A stretch of DNA of 64,000 bases, taken from positions 157,631 through 221,630 of the forward strand of contig NZ_JAIVAF010000006.1 in NCBI RefSeq assembly GCF_020171805.1. Reading direction: 5' to 3'. Position 1 is the stretch's first letter. The number at the start of each line of letters is the position of its first letter. The DNA is from Guptibacillus algicola. Lineage in GTDB: Bacteria; Bacillota; Bacilli; Bacillales; Guptibacillaceae. The notes beneath the pieces were generated by a model, which worked only from the letters and a program-made list of their open reading frames with translations, made no database searches and was not told the origin of the DNA. The position numbers and the translations under genes are program-made. Below, one piece after another: positions 1-8,538 of this stretch.

Positions 1-12
1 AGGATGATCGTA

Positions 13-444
13 ATGAGTCATTCTCCTGACTGTATCTTCTGTAAAATTATTAACGGTGATATTCCATCAGCAAAAGTGTATGAATCTGAAGACGTACTCG
101 CTTTCCTCGACCTCACTCAAGTAACAGAAGGACACACACTCGTCATTCCAAAGAAACATAAGCAGAATATTTATGAATTAGACACTGATACGGCATCGAA
201 GCTATTTGAAGCTGTACCTGAAATTGCAAATGCACTAAAAGCAAACTTTACTCCGGAAGGAATGAATATCCTAAATAACAATGAAGCGATTGCTGGACAG
301 TCTGTGTTCCACTACCACCTTCATCTCATTCCTCGCTATGGAAAAGGTGATGGATTTGGAGCTGTGTGGAAAACCCACGAAAGTGAGTACGATGCCGATA
401 AGCTTCAAAAGCTTGCTGAAGGAATTCGTTCACAATTTAATTAA
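13..444 (+). CDS. hit: HIT-family nucleotide-binding protein
   Basis: Small histidine-triad hydrolase/nucleotide-binding protein of 143 residues. The N-terminal CIFCKI zinc/nucleotide motif and the C-terminal triad FHYHLHLIPRYGKGDG are both present, matching the Hit protein of B. subtilis closely along its length. Family members hydrolyse purine phosphoramidates; the physiological substrate in Bacillus is not settled. An ATG at position 4 is in frame, but the AGG at 1-3 is correctly spaced for the ATG at 13, so 13 is preferred; the ribosome site is cut by the window edge. Hit next to serC and trpP is the B. subtilis order. The gene ends in a terminator shared with the convergent gene. Confidence 0.93.
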   Translation: MSHSPDCIFCKIINGDIPSAKVYESEDVLAFLDLTQVTEGHTLVIPKKHKQNIYELDTDTASKLFEAVPEIANALKANFTPEGMNILNNNEAIAGQSVFHYHLHLIPRYGKGDGFGAVWKTHESEYDADKLQKLAEGIRSQFN

Positions 445-450
445 TATAAG

Positions 451-474
451 AAAAGGAGGCCGCTGCCTCCTTTT
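451..474. terminator. Bidirectional terminator between hit and the GGCT-like gene
   Basis: Perfect 10-bp stem (AAAAGGAGGC / GCCTCCTTTT) with a 4-base loop between two convergent genes, with A and T runs on both sides. Confidence 0.85.
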
Positions 475-475
475 C

Positions 476-1363
476 TTAATTATGTGACCTCTTCATTTCC
501 TTCAACGTGTGAAATCCTGTTGGCTCCACCCAATCAGAATGGTCGAACTTCTCCTCCATTCCAGTAAGGAAAGTTGAGACTTTTGATTGCAGGACTGAAT
601 TCCACCGGAGCTCATGTATGAACTCTTCTCTATGCCCCTCGTACCCCATAAGACCTTTCAATTCATTCAACAGATCAGCTTGCCACATAGATGGCAAAGG
701 GGATTCCCCTGGGATATCCATAAACCGAACCATGGAACCTTCCTTTAAGAGTGCATGAGGATAATAATATGCATATACCCGCTCAAACCGCTCTCCCGTT
801 GTAAGAGCAAGCTTTTCGTGTTGATGCTCCCTCAGTACATAGCTTCCTTCAGTGCGGTTTAAAAGTTCAAGTTGCTCTCTTTCAACAAATGTAACCCACA
901 CTTCCGTTTTCGCTCCTGAGACAGGCGCAATGACAGCTGGAAGTGCTCCATATGGTGCTAAGAAAGACCCTGCAACTACATCAGTATCAACGATATTGGC
1001 GCGGCAGAACAAAATAAAGTCACTTACATCTGGATTAAGGCTAAACTTATATTTCAATTGTGCCAAACACACGTTAGAGCCATATGCCAATAAAGGAATC
1101 CGATCTTCAATAGGAGCAAGTCCCTCACTTTCCAACAATTCCTCAACCGTCATCCTTGAAGGTGATGAGAATGCTAGCGTTCCTGTTACTTCGTCCCCTA
1201 AAGAATAATGAACAACCTGGTCTTCAATTGGCACATTCTGTACTTCGTCGATTCGATGAGCTTTTCCGTCATGATACACGAACGAAGAAGATGGTCTAGG
1301 TCCTGGATAAATATCTGGATGGTCGTATGGTCCAATGTGAATGGGTTTACTTTCGCGGTACAT
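476..1363 (-). CDS. Gamma-glutamylcyclotransferase-like (GGCT-fold) protein
   Basis: 295-residue cytoplasmic protein. The second half carries LLAYGSN, the signature nucleotide-binding-like loop of the GGCT/AIG2 fold, and a later TEGSY segment that could supply the catalytic glutamate. The first 90 residues, rich in proline and acidic residues, are not part of the usual domain. GGCT-fold enzymes cyclise gamma-glutamyl substrates, but the real substrate cannot be told from sequence. A GTG at 1375 overlaps the AAGGAG ribosome site itself, so the ATG at 1363 is chosen. It interrupts the hit-serC neighbourhood of B. subtilis and has its own terminator, so it is probably a lineage-specific insertion. 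Confidence 0.6.
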   Translation of the reverse strand: MYRESKPIHIGPYDHPDIYPGPRPSSSFVYHDGKAHRIDEVQNVPIEDQVVHYSLGDEVTGTLAFSSPSRMTVEELLESEGLAPIEDRIPLLAYGSNVCLAQLKYKFSLNPDVSDFILFCRANIVDTDVVAGSFLAPYGALPAVIAPVSGAKTEVWVTFVEREQLELLNRTEGSYVLREHQHEKLALTTGERFERVYAYYYPHALLKEGSMVRFMDIPGESPLPSMWQADLLNELKGLMGYEGHREEFIHELRWNSVLQSKVSTFLTGMEEKFDHSDWVEPTGFHTLKEMKRSHN

Positions 1364-1556
1364 GTTGTGATTCACTCCTTTTCATTCGCTCCTATAAGGA
1401 TAGCAAAACAATGCAAGTAATCAAAAACTAGATGAACATTCGAACAAATATTTTATAAGATTCAGAAAAAATATAGCGATAATGTTTCTATTAATGATAG
1501 GATAATTACAAACAAAAATAGGTTATCGCATTACTATACTAAAGGAGTGTCTTCTC

Positions 1557-2645
1557 TTGAATAGACGATTTAACTTTAATGCCGGCCCTTCGGCACTACC
1601 TCTTGAAGTATTAGATCAAGCGCAATCAGAATTAATTAGCTATCAGCAATTTGGTATGTCGGTTATGGAATTCAGTCATCGAAGTAAAGAATACAAAGCT
1701 ATTCATGAGGGAGCAGTAAACCTGTTACGAGAACTTCTACAGATCCCTGATGATTATGAAGTGCTCTTCTTACAAGGTGGCGCAAGCTTACAATTCTCAA
1801 TGGTACCGATGAACTTTCTACAAGACGGACAACAAGGGAATTATTTCATCACAGGCAGCTGGTCACAAAAAGCTCTTAAAGAAGCTCAAAAGGTAGGGGA
1901 AACGTTCACAGGAGCAACTGGTGAACATACCAATTTCAGCCGCATTCCTACTGAAGAGGAGTTAACCTACAGTGATAACGACGCTTATGTACACATCACC
2001 TCGAATAATACAATTCACGGAACGCAGTGGAAGGAATTCCCTAAGAAAGCGGACAAGACGTTCATTGCGGATATGTCTAGTGATATCTTAAGTCGTTCGA
2101 TTCCAATCGAACAATTTGGACTGATCTATGCAGGCGCTCAGAAGAACCTTGGCCCAGCAGGTGTTACGGTGGTTATATTAAAGAAAGACCTACTGAAAGA
2201 CACACCTGAAAACCTTCCAACAATGCTTGATTATCGTACTCATGTTGAGAAGAGCTCACTTTATAACACACCGCCGTCCTTCTCCATTTACATGCTTTCA
2301 CTCGTTCTTAAATGGACAAAGAAATACGGTGGCATACAGGCGATTGAAGAATGGAACAAGCAGAAAGCAAACCTTCTCTATCATACGATCGATGCAAGCA
2401 AGGGCTTTTACACTGGTATTGCAGACAAAGATAGTCGATCTAGCATGAACGTCACGTTTATATTACCTGAAAAGCAATTAGAAGAGCTATTTTTAAAAGA
2501 AGCAGAAGAAGAAGGGTTTGTAGGCCTGAAAGGTCATCGTTCAATAGGAGGTTGTCGTGCTTCTATTTACAACGCTGTTCCTCTAGAGTCAGTCGAAGCT
2601 TTATGCGACTTTATGAACACATTCCATCAAAAGCACAATATTTAA
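1557..2645 (+). CDS. serC: Phosphoserine aminotransferase
   Basis: PLP-dependent class V aminotransferase of 362 residues that makes 3-phosphoserine from 3-phosphohydroxypyruvate in serine synthesis. Seen: the N-terminal FNAGPSALP motif, a GGASLQF phosphate loop, and the PLP lysine in YAGAQKNLGPAG. Full family length. Start is TTG, preceded by AAAGGAG at a 10-base distance; no better ATG exists before the conserved N-terminus. It sits alone in front of trpP, as in B. subtilis, though separated from it by about 130 bases. The roughly 190-base AT-rich gap upstream presumably holds its promoter. Confidence 0.95.
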   Translation: MNRRFNFNAGPSALPLEVLDQAQSELISYQQFGMSVMEFSHRSKEYKAIHEGAVNLLRELLQIPDDYEVLFLQGGASLQFSMVPMNFLQDGQQGNYFITGSWSQKALKEAQKVGETFTGATGEHTNFSRIPTEEELTYSDNDAYVHITSNNTIHGTQWKEFPKKADKTFIADMSSDILSRSIPIEQFGLIYAGAQKNLGPAGVTVVILKKDLLKDTPENLPTMLDYRTHVEKSSLYNTPPSFSIYMLSLVLKWTKKYGGIQAIEEWNKQKANLLYHTIDASKGFYTGIADKDSRSSMNVTFILPEKQLEELFLKEAEEEGFVGLKGHRSIGGCRASIYNAVPLESVEALCDFMNTFHQKHNI

Positions 2646-2727
2646 CACTTTTCAATAGGCAGTTCGTTTGTTACTATTAAACTAGTTCTTTCGCAGGAGG
2701 CACATAGAGCACTTCTGGAGGGAACCA

Positions 2728-2769
2728 CCGTCACACACTGACGGAAAATGAGATGAGAAGAGGAGAGAG
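2728..2769 (+). promoter_or_regulatory. Stem-loop plus GAG repeats in the trpP leader (possible TRAP site)
   Basis: A perfect 6-bp hairpin (CCGTCA, loop CACAC, TGACGG; 2728-2744) is followed by four GAG triplets at 2750, 2755, 2760 and 2765, spaced exactly five bases apart, running through the ribosome-binding site of trpP. TRAP binds (G/U)AG repeats with 2-3 base spacers and represses trpP translation in B. subtilis. Only four well-phased triplets are seen here, fewer than the usual nine to eleven, and a purine-rich ribosome site can mimic them. Confidence 0.45.
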
Positions 2770-2776
2770 TTTCTTT

Positions 2777-3295
2777 ATGAAAACAAAAAATTTGGTATTG
2801 ATGGCTTTACTACTAGGGATCGGAACGATCTTGCATGCTATTATTCCAGGACTTATTTCTGGAATGAAAAACGACATGCTTCTAACGATGATGTTTCTTG
2901 GAATTCTATTATTTCCTGACCGTAGAAGCGTTCTTGTACTCGGTTTGGCCACAGGTGTTATATCTGCAGCAACAACAACTTTTCCTGGTGGACAACTTGC
3001 CAATGTAATTGATAAGCCTATTACTGCTTTTGCATTCTTTGGTTTATACTTGCTTGTTCAACGATTTGGTAATTCACTCGTTACAGCTGGTGCACTAACG
3101 GCAATCGGTACAATGATTAGTGGCGCAATATTCTTAGGTGCAGCGCTCGTATTCGCAGGACTACCTGGCGGCGCAGCATTTACGGGACTATTTCTAACGG
3201 TGGTTCTTCCAACAGCAATCGTTAATACGATTGCGATGGTATTCATTTATCCAGTAGTACAATCCATTCTTAAACGCACAACTTTCGCCTTTTAA
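2777..3295 (+). CDS. trpP: Probable tryptophan transporter TrpP
   Basis: Very hydrophobic protein of 172 residues with about five to six membrane segments, matching TrpP (YhaG) of B. subtilis: an MKTKNLVLMALL start, GMKNDMLLTMMFLGILLFP, TTFPGGQ and IDKPITAF blocks. It is thought to import tryptophan. An in-frame ATG at 2753 would add eight residues that lie inside the ribosome site, so 2777 is used, preceded by GAGGAGAG. A strong terminator follows. The leader carries GAG repeats suggesting TRAP control (separate entry). Confidence 0.9.
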   Translation: MKTKNLVLMALLLGIGTILHAIIPGLISGMKNDMLLTMMFLGILLFPDRRSVLVLGLATGVISAATTTFPGGQLANVIDKPITAFAFFGLYLLVQRFGNSLVTAGALTAIGTMISGAIFLGAALVFAGLPGGAAFTGLFLTVVLPTAIVNTIAMVFIYPVVQSILKRTTFAF

Positions 3296-3302
3296 AATAT
3301 AC

Positions 3303-3347
3303 AAAAAGTAGGCTGACGAGATCATTCTCGTCAGCCTACTTTTTTTG
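3303..3347 (+). terminator. Terminator after trpP
   Basis: Perfect stem of about 19 bp (AAAAAGTAGGCTGACGAGA and its complement) with a TCAT loop, running into seven T. Confidence 0.95.
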
Positions 3348-3360
3348 TTTGATTTACCCC

Positions 3361-3428
3361 ACATAGAGCTGTTCTAATATGCTATTTACATAAAAAAGTT
3401 GTTTCTAAACTTCGTAAATAGGCTATGT
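3361..3428 (+). other. Nested inverted repeat upstream of the ABC1 kinase gene
   Basis: Three nested complementary pairs: ACATAG/CTATGT (3361, 3423), CTATTTAC/GTAAATAG (3382, 3414) and AAGTT/AACTT inside. As RNA this is an extended AT-rich hairpin ending about 40 bases before the start codon; as DNA it could be an operator. Function unknown. Confidence 0.4.
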
Positions 3429-3466
3429 TAACCATTAAACGCACATTATAGAATCAGGTGAAAAAA

Positions 3467-5107
3467 ATGAAGTTCAACTCACTATACCGAATTATTGTCA
3501 TTGTCTTTATGTCCGTTAAATTCTTCATCCAACTCGAAACGTTCAGGAGAAAAAGCAAGCATTCATGGAACCAAGAACGCTTTCAAAAACTCTTGAAGAA
3601 ACAGGCAAAAGAATATAAAGAAAAAGCCATTCGACTTGAAGGGCTTCTTGTTAAGCTCGGTCAGTTTCTTTCAACAAGAGCAGACATCCTTCCGAAAGTG
3701 TTTCTTGAAGAAATTGAAGACCTTGTCGATCGAGTCCCTTCTTTTTCTTGGGCAAAAGCAAAACGAATTTTAGAAGAAGAATGGTCCTCCAATTACGAAG
3801 ATATAATCAAAAATGTATCTGAACGTCCTGTAGCATCTGCTTCGATTGGTCAAGTGTATCGAGCAAACCTCATGACCGGCGAGGAAGTAGCGATAAAAAT
3901 CAGGCGTCCAAATATACGCAAGATTATTAGTGCTGATTTTAAAGCACTCCGAATCGTTTTCTGGTTGATGGATAAGTTCACATCTTACAGCAACCAGCTA
4001 GATCTCCCCAAATTATATGATGAAATTCGGGTGGTCATTGAAGATGAACTCGACTTTAGTAAAGAACTAAAGAATGGCATCAATTTTCAAGAACGTTATA
4101 AAGAAAGTACACAGTACCGTATCCCCCATTACATTTCAGAATGGTCAACGAAAAAAGTGCTCGTGATGGAATGGATGGAAGGAGCTCGAGTAACAAACCT
4201 CTCGTACATTGAAGAGCAGGGCATCAACCGGAAAGAGCTTGCAAGAAAACTGTTAAAGGGATTCCTTGAACAGCTATTACAAGAAGGACAATTTCACGCA
4301 GACCCTCACTCTGGAAATATTCTTATTCAGAACGACGGCACAATCGTGTTTATAGATTTTGGAATGGTTGGATTTATTGAAGCGAGTGATGCCCTCTCTA
4401 TTCGAAAACTGATTACTGGTGTTGTTCTCAGCCAGTATGATGATGTTACAGACGCACTTGACGAACTACGCTTCCTTCTGCCTGATTCTGATAAGAGACA
4501 GATCGAAAAAGCGATCAAAACTCTAGTGACCCTATTTGTAGAACAAGATTTAACGATGATGGATGAGGATACAGCTGAGCAAGTTCTTCGTGAAGTTCAA
4601 ACCCTTGTGAACAAACAGCCTATTCAGCTTCCAAGCGAGTTTGCCTTTCTTGGACGTGCGATCTCTACCATAATAGGAATCCTTTATACACTTGATCCTT
4701 CTATCGATCTTATTGAAGAAGGAAAACCGATCGTCCAGGAGTGGGTGGAACAGAGCGAATCATCTGAAGAACGAAATGATCCCACAAAGATTTTCCGTAA
4801 AATCTATGGAAAGCTAAGCTCGATCGAGAATCCTTTAGATAGAATTTCTGATGAATTGAACGACCACCGCACGTGGGAAGAGTCGGTAAAACGAAAGGAA
4901 TCTCGATCTAAAAGCATGCTGTGGAATAAGCATTATAGCTTCTTCATTCTACTCACCAGTATCATTGGCTTTTTTATAAGCCTTTCATTCCAGCTTGATC
5001 AACTGCAATTAGCAACTTCCATAACTGGTGGAGTAAGCTTCCTATTCATGCTGATTTCAGGATCACGCGAGAAAAGAATCTGGCAAAAAAAGGAGAGTAC
5101 GAAATGA
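3467..5107 (+). CDS. ABC1/UbiB-type atypical kinase family protein
   Basis: 546 residues. Ubiquinone-biosynthesis kinase-like (ABC1/AarF/UbiB) family: the KLGQFLSTRADILP block of the family KxGQ motif, the ATP-lysine region EVAIKIRRP, HADPHSGNIL in the catalytic loop and FIDFGMVG as metal-binding DFG. Two membrane segments close the C-terminus (about 485-505 and 512-532). UbiB-like proteins bind ATP and affect isoprenoid-lipid metabolism; the role in menaquinone-using Bacilli is not established. GTG at 3458 overlaps the AGGTGA ribosome site, so ATG 3467 is chosen. Its stop overlaps the start of the next gene (ATGA), so the two are translationally coupled. Confidence 0.88.
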   Translation: MKFNSLYRIIVIVFMSVKFFIQLETFRRKSKHSWNQERFQKLLKKQAKEYKEKAIRLEGLLVKLGQFLSTRADILPKVFLEEIEDLVDRVPSFSWAKAKRILEEEWSSNYEDIIKNVSERPVASASIGQVYRANLMTGEEVAIKIRRPNIRKIISADFKALRIVFWLMDKFTSYSNQLDLPKLYDEIRVVIEDELDFSKELKNGINFQERYKESTQYRIPHYISEWSTKKVLVMEWMEGARVTNLSYIEEQGINRKELARKLLKGFLEQLLQEGQFHADPHSGNILIQNDGTIVFIDFGMVGFIEASDALSIRKLITGVVLSQYDDVTDALDELRFLLPDSDKRQIEKAIKTLVTLFVEQDLTMMDEDTAEQVLREVQTLVNKQPIQLPSEFAFLGRAISTIIGILYTLDPSIDLIEEGKPIVQEWVEQSESSEERNDPTKIFRKIYGKLSSIENPLDRISDELNDHRTWEESVKRKESRSKSMLWNKHYSFFILLTSIIGFFISLSFQLDQLQLATSITGGVSFLFMLISGSREKRIWQKKESTK

Positions 5108-5346
5108 GCGACGAGAACATAATGAAAGAAACGACTGAAAAGCTTGGCGATTCAGAGGTGAAAATAGAAGGTCTCTCAAACGGCTATCGCATCACCGTTA
5201 AAGGGAATAAAGAGAAGCTGAAGCAAAATAGGCGTGTAGGCGGGGCATTTATAAACCTTTTAAAGCAATTAGAGAAAGCAGGTTACCGACTTCCTTTCCC
5301 ATTCTCTTGGATCTTGCGATTTTGGAATCGTTATACAAAACCATAA
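5104..5346 (+). CDS. Small uncharacterised protein coupled to the ABC1 kinase
   Basis: 80 residues, not recognised. Charged N-terminal two thirds (EVKIEGLSNGYRITVKGNKEKL) and an aromatic, proline-containing tail (LPFPFSWILRFWNRYTKP) that could lie at the membrane surface. It starts within the stop of the upstream kinase gene, so its product is probably made in step with the kinase and may be a partner. A bidirectional terminator follows at once. Confidence 0.7.
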   Translation: MSDENIMKETTEKLGDSEVKIEGLSNGYRITVKGNKEKLKQNRRVGGAFINLLKQLEKAGYRLPFPFSWILRFWNRYTKP

Positions 5347-5384
5347 AACGAGCTGGAGACACATTGTCTCCAGCTCGTTATCTT
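5346..5384. terminator. Bidirectional terminator
   Basis: Perfect 14-bp stem AACGAGCTGGAGAC / GTCTCCAGCTCGTT with loop ACATT between convergent genes. Confidence 0.88.
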
Positions 5385-5394
5385 TATAAACAAA

Positions 5395-5793
5395 TTAAAT
5401 TTTCACTCCAGTTTCCCACTCGCGGAACTTTTCCAACTCTTGTTTTAATTGCCTCGCTACAAAACCGATTACTGCTACGTCATCTAAGAGTCCTACTCCT
5501 GCAAGAAAGTCAGGAACAGCGTCTAGAGGACTTATAAAATACAGCAATCCCCCGACGATCATGATAACCGCTTTCCTTGATATATCGGTATACGCTCCTT
5601 TTCTTACTTCCTGTACGAGTCTTGAGAACGTTTTGACGTCCACCCACATATCACTCATACCCTTTTTCCCTTTATAAAGAGCTCCCTTTTTTAAGGATTC
5701 TAGTGAAACTTCTTTTAATTGATCTTTGTCTTTTACAACGCTGACGGCTTTTTGCGTCATTTTCTTAAACACACTTTTCACCATTCTATTCAT
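5395..5793 (-). CDS. YkvA-type DUF1232 membrane protein
   Basis: 132 residues. The DUF1232 core is clear: LLYFISPLDAVPDFLAGVGLLDDVAV, with the family SPxDxxPD and DDxxV elements, on a probable membrane hairpin at about 70-110. The N-terminal 60 residues are basic and cytoplasmic. Function of the family is unknown. The gene is a single unit with a shared terminator at its 3' end. YkvA is elsewhere in B. subtilis, so this is a rearrangement or a paralogue. Confidence 0.82.
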   Translation of the reverse strand: MNRMVKSVFKKMTQKAVSVVKDKDQLKEVSLESLKKGALYKGKKGMSDMWVDVKTFSRLVQEVRKGAYTDISRKAVIMIVGGLLYFISPLDAVPDFLAGVGLLDDVAVIGFVARQLKQELEKFREWETGVKI

Positions 5794-5918
5794 AATTACA
5801 CACGCTCCTTTGGTCCTTCTTTATATAGGATACCTCAAATGAGCGTGTTTCTAACCTTCTGCTTAAGGGTTTGTAGATCAAATTATATGGGAAAAATAAA
5901 GAATGAACGATTTCTTAC

Positions 5919-6116
5919 CTAAAAAACTAAGAAAGCCATCGAAACACCTAGTAGTAAAAAGACCACAGCGAACGTTCCGAACAAAAATGCATTTCGTTTC
6001 TTTTGTATAATCTGTTCGGTATAAAACGAATATTTCCTTATCAGCAACAAGCGATTGAACGTTGCTAACAGTAGTAGACACCCTGCTACAATAAGAGCAA
6101 ATATAAAACCAGTCAT
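5919..6116 (-). CDS. Small two-span membrane protein
   Basis: 65 residues with two membrane segments, roughly 3-22 and 44-64, joined by a basic loop (RKYSFYTEQIIQKKRNAF). Not recognised. Two candidate starts exist; the ATG at 6116 lies seven bases from a perfect AGGAGG, whereas the one at 6122 is only one base away, so 6116 is used. No obvious partner; it stands between the DUF1232 gene and yhaH. Confidence 0.65.
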   Translation of the reverse strand: MTGFIFALIVAGCLLLLATFNRLLLIRKYSFYTEQIIQKKRNAFLFGTFAVVFLLLGVSMAFLVF

Positions 6117-6281
6117 ACTCATGCCTCCTATTCACGCGTCATGAATTCATTACTAGAAAATATATGTGCAAAATAGGCATTTCATGACCGGGGGCAGAGT
6201 GATAAAAAAGAAGGAATTCACACTTAAACGGAGAAATACTGTCATAGAAGAATAGGATTGTCAGGAAAGGATGAAATCATC

Positions 6282-6650
6282 ATGGGAAAAGCAAAAGCAC
6301 TAGTGACGGGGTTTTTTATTGGAGGAGTCATCTCCGCCACATCAGTCCTGCTAACAACACCAAAATCAGGGAAGGACATGATTACTGACGCAAAGAACAA
6401 AAGCGATGAGATAAAGGAAAGCTTCAATGTACTGAAAGAAGACCTCAATGAACTAACGACTCATATTAAACAACTTTCTTCTGAAGGAAAACAAATAATC
6501 GCTGAGGTCAGCTCAGACTTAAAGCGTTCCATTTCTTCCTTCCAAGAAGATATTGCACCAAACCTCACTCGCCTTAAGGAAGACATTGAGGAAATGCAAC
6601 AATCAATCGAAACTGTAAAGAGTGAAGTTAACAAACCGGCTCCAAAATAG
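6282..6650 (+). CDS. yhaH: YtxH/YhaH family protein
   Basis: 122 residues. N-terminal membrane segment with glycines (TGFFIGGVISATSVLL) followed by TTPKSGKDM and a long amphipathic, probably coiled-coil region, the pattern of the YtxH family, and in the same place as yhaH of B. subtilis just before scoC. Family members are general-stress or sporulation-associated proteins of unknown function. A TTG at 6258 is in frame; the ATG 6282 after AAAGG is preferred. Its terminator overlaps the last codons. Confidence 0.75.
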   Translation: MGKAKALVTGFFIGGVISATSVLLTTPKSGKDMITDAKNKSDEIKESFNVLKEDLNELTTHIKQLSSEGKQIIAEVSSDLKRSISSFQEDIAPNLTRLKEDIEEMQQSIETVKSEVNKPAPK

Positions 6651-6661
6651 CCGGTTTTTTT
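6633..6661 (+). terminator. Terminator overlapping the yhaH stop
   Basis: Stem AAACCGGC / GCCGGTTT with a 9-base loop and a run of seven T; the stop codon lies in the hairpin. Confidence 0.85.
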
Positions 6662-6728
6662 ACAACATCATAACAGTATTCTAATATAGATTTCCCAACG
6701 AAAATGGGAATTTGTTAAGGAGGCAAAT

Positions 6729-7301
6729 ATGAAAGGTAGTCATGATCTATCTATCCAAGAAGCTATGATTTTCAGCCACCGAATAGGTCAATTAAGCAAG
6801 GCGCTTTGGAAGTCAGTTGAACGGGATTGGCAAGAATGGTTGAAACCCTTCGACTTAAACATTAATGAGCATCACATTTTGTCCATCGCCTACCACCTTG
6901 ATGGCTCTTCAATTTCCGATATAGCGAAGTTCGGAGTTATGCACGTTTCGACGGCGTTTAACTTTTCAAAGAAACTCGAATCACGCTCCCTTCTTACTTT
7001 CTCAAAAAGAGAAAATGATAAACGGAATACATATGTACAGCTAACAGAAGATGGCGAAAGACTTCTCAAAGAAACATGGGCACATTACTCACCAAATAAA
7101 GATAGTGTCTTGAAGGCATCTATGCCGCTTCGAGATCTCTACGGCAAATTCCCTGAGTTCAATGAAATGATGAGTGTGATCAAAGGGTTGTATGGTGATG
7201 ATTTTTTGGAGATATTCCAGAAATCATTTACAAAGCTTGAAGGCGAGTTCTCAAAAGACGAGAAATTCATCAATGAAGAAAATGAGCAAAACATCTATTA
7301 G
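6729..7301 (+). CDS. scoC: HTH-type transcriptional regulator ScoC (Hpr)
   Basis: 190 residues, MarR-type winged helix. ScoC represses extracellular protease, oligopeptide-permease and sporulation genes in the transition state of B. subtilis. The N-terminal half is nearly diagnostic ([25 protein letters not shown], then [15 protein letters not shown] and [24 protein letters not shown] as the recognition helix). Start ATG follows AAGGAGG at a 5-base distance. Converges with yhaI, whose stop region overlaps by four bases, as in B. subtilis. Confidence 0.96.
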   Translation: MKGSHDLSIQEAMIFSHRIGQLSKALWKSVERDWQEWLKPFDLNINEHHILSIAYHLDGSSISDIAKFGVMHVSTAFNFSKKLESRSLLTFSKRENDKRNTYVQLTEDGERLLKETWAHYSPNKDSVLKASMPLRDLYGKFPEFNEMMSVIKGLYGDDFLEIFQKSFTKLEGEFSKDEKFINEENEQNIY

Positions 7302-7642
7302 TTCTCTGGAGAAGCTGTAAGAAGTTCAGTCATTACGTTTGAGTATTTCTCTTCCTGGTACTGTATCGCCTTTATCGTAGGTAAAGGCTTTAATTTCATA
7401 TCTAACATTCCCACAAAATGTGTGAGCAGTGAGGTTCGGCTAAGAAGCCCTTCTTCCATCTGCTCATGCATTTTTTTCTTTATCTCATCACAAAGCTTGA
7501 AAACCCCTTCCACTTCTTCTTCTGTTAGACCTTGCTCGATTACTAATCTATAGAAAGGATACTTGCCATTCTCTTCATACATCATAGCAAGTAGACGATT
7601 ATGATACTCTATTTTATTAAGACGTTCGTGGATAGATTCCAT
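7298..7642 (-). CDS. yhaI: YhaI (DUF1878) protein
   Basis: 114 residues, soluble, mostly helical and acidic. Matches the YhaI family by length, by sequence features such as [27 protein letters not shown], and by position between scoC and yhaJ. No function is known. Convergent with scoC with overlapping 3' ends, so read-through of either could give antisense RNA to the other. Confidence 0.88.
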   Translation of the reverse strand: MESIHERLNKIEYHNRLLAMMYEENGKYPFYRLVIEQGLTEEEVEGVFKLCDEIKKKMHEQMEEGLLSRTSLLTHFVGMLDMKLKPLPTIKAIQYQEEKYSNVMTELLTASPEN

Positions 7643-7871
7643 CTACAAATAACTCCTCACTCTGCGATCAATTGTACTTTTATTTTAACGGACTAGGGTA
7701 GGAATGAAAACGTCTTTTCCAATAACAACCAATGCGAAAAAACGGTTATTTTGTCTAAAATTTTTTGACATATTTCAATTCTACAAAACGTATTGATTTC
7801 TGCAGAAAATCGCTGTACAGTATACGAGTATTCAACATAATTCACATCATAGACGGAAGCAGGTGATCCTT

Positions 7872-8417
7872 ATGAATTGCTGGAAATCAATCTATTTAAA
7901 TCGCGAATTCGGAGTACACCGACTGACGATTTTCTCAACGTTATTAACGTTACTTTATTTTATTGCTTTTTACCTGACGTTCAGTATGTTCTATCCTAAA
8001 ACAGAACACGCGATTGTGCCTATCTTGCCGTTTCTTGGCTCGTTGGCTATCCTTTTCCCTATTCATAAGCTTCTACACTGGCTTCCTTTAACATTTGCTG
8101 GTATGAAAGCGACGATGAGATTAGAAAAGGGTATGGCAATCGTCCCAAAGATGCATTGTGAAACGTGCAATCCAATTTCACGAAACCTTTATCTGACTGC
8201 TGCATTGAGTCCAGCCATCGTGATAACAGCTGCTGCGATTGGCTTTTCCATCGCTATGCCTTCATATGTATCGTTTTTCTCGATACTTGCTGCGATAAAT
8301 CTTGGTTTTAGTTTCAGTGATTTTCTCTATGCATCACAAGTATTCAAAGCTCCGAGGCATGCTTTTGTAGAAGATCGAAGCGAAGGATTTCATATCCTTA
8401 TCAAGCGAGCATCTTAA
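7872..8417 (+). CDS. yhaJ: YhaJ-like DUF3267 membrane protein
   Basis: 181 residues with four probable membrane segments (about 20-42, 50-70, 105-125, 130-150). DUF3267-type proteins are membrane proteins resembling zinc metalloproteases; here the motif is HKLLHWLP, HxxxH with lysine replacing the catalytic glutamate of HExxH, so proteolysis looks unlikely. The MNCWKS start fits YhaJ and follows AGGTGATC; an in-frame GTG at 7863 lies inside that ribosome site and is rejected. Position between yhaI and prsA agrees with B. subtilis. Confidence 0.72.
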   Translation: MNCWKSIYLNREFGVHRLTIFSTLLTLLYFIAFYLTFSMFYPKTEHAIVPILPFLGSLAILFPIHKLLHWLPLTFAGMKATMRLEKGMAIVPKMHCETCNPISRNLYLTAALSPAIVITAAAIGFSIAMPSYVSFFSILAAINLGFSFSDFLYASQVFKAPRHAFVEDRSEGFHILIKRAS

Positions 8418-8432
8418 TTATATAAGAAACGA

Positions 8433-8466
8433 AACAGAGCGCTCTCAATAAGCGCTCTGTTCTTTT
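8433..8466 (+). terminator. Terminator after yhaJ
   Basis: 11-bp stem AACAGAGCGCT / AGCGCTCTGTT with a 7-base loop followed by TCTTTT. Confidence 0.88.
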
Positions 8467-8538
8467 GCATATAGCCCAAAAGCCGGCAGTATTGAATTCT
8501 CACAAGACTTCCTTCATAATAACAATAGGATCACAGAT

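Noticed and set aside
5719..6135. Open reading frames 5719-5922 (+) and 5878-6135 (-)
   Set aside because: They overlap genes better supported by ribosome sites and hydrophobic pattern (DUF1232 gene and the 65-residue membrane protein).
7872..8417. YhaJ-like protein as an active zinc metalloprotease
   Set aside because: The motif is HKLLH, lacking the catalytic glutamate of HExxH.
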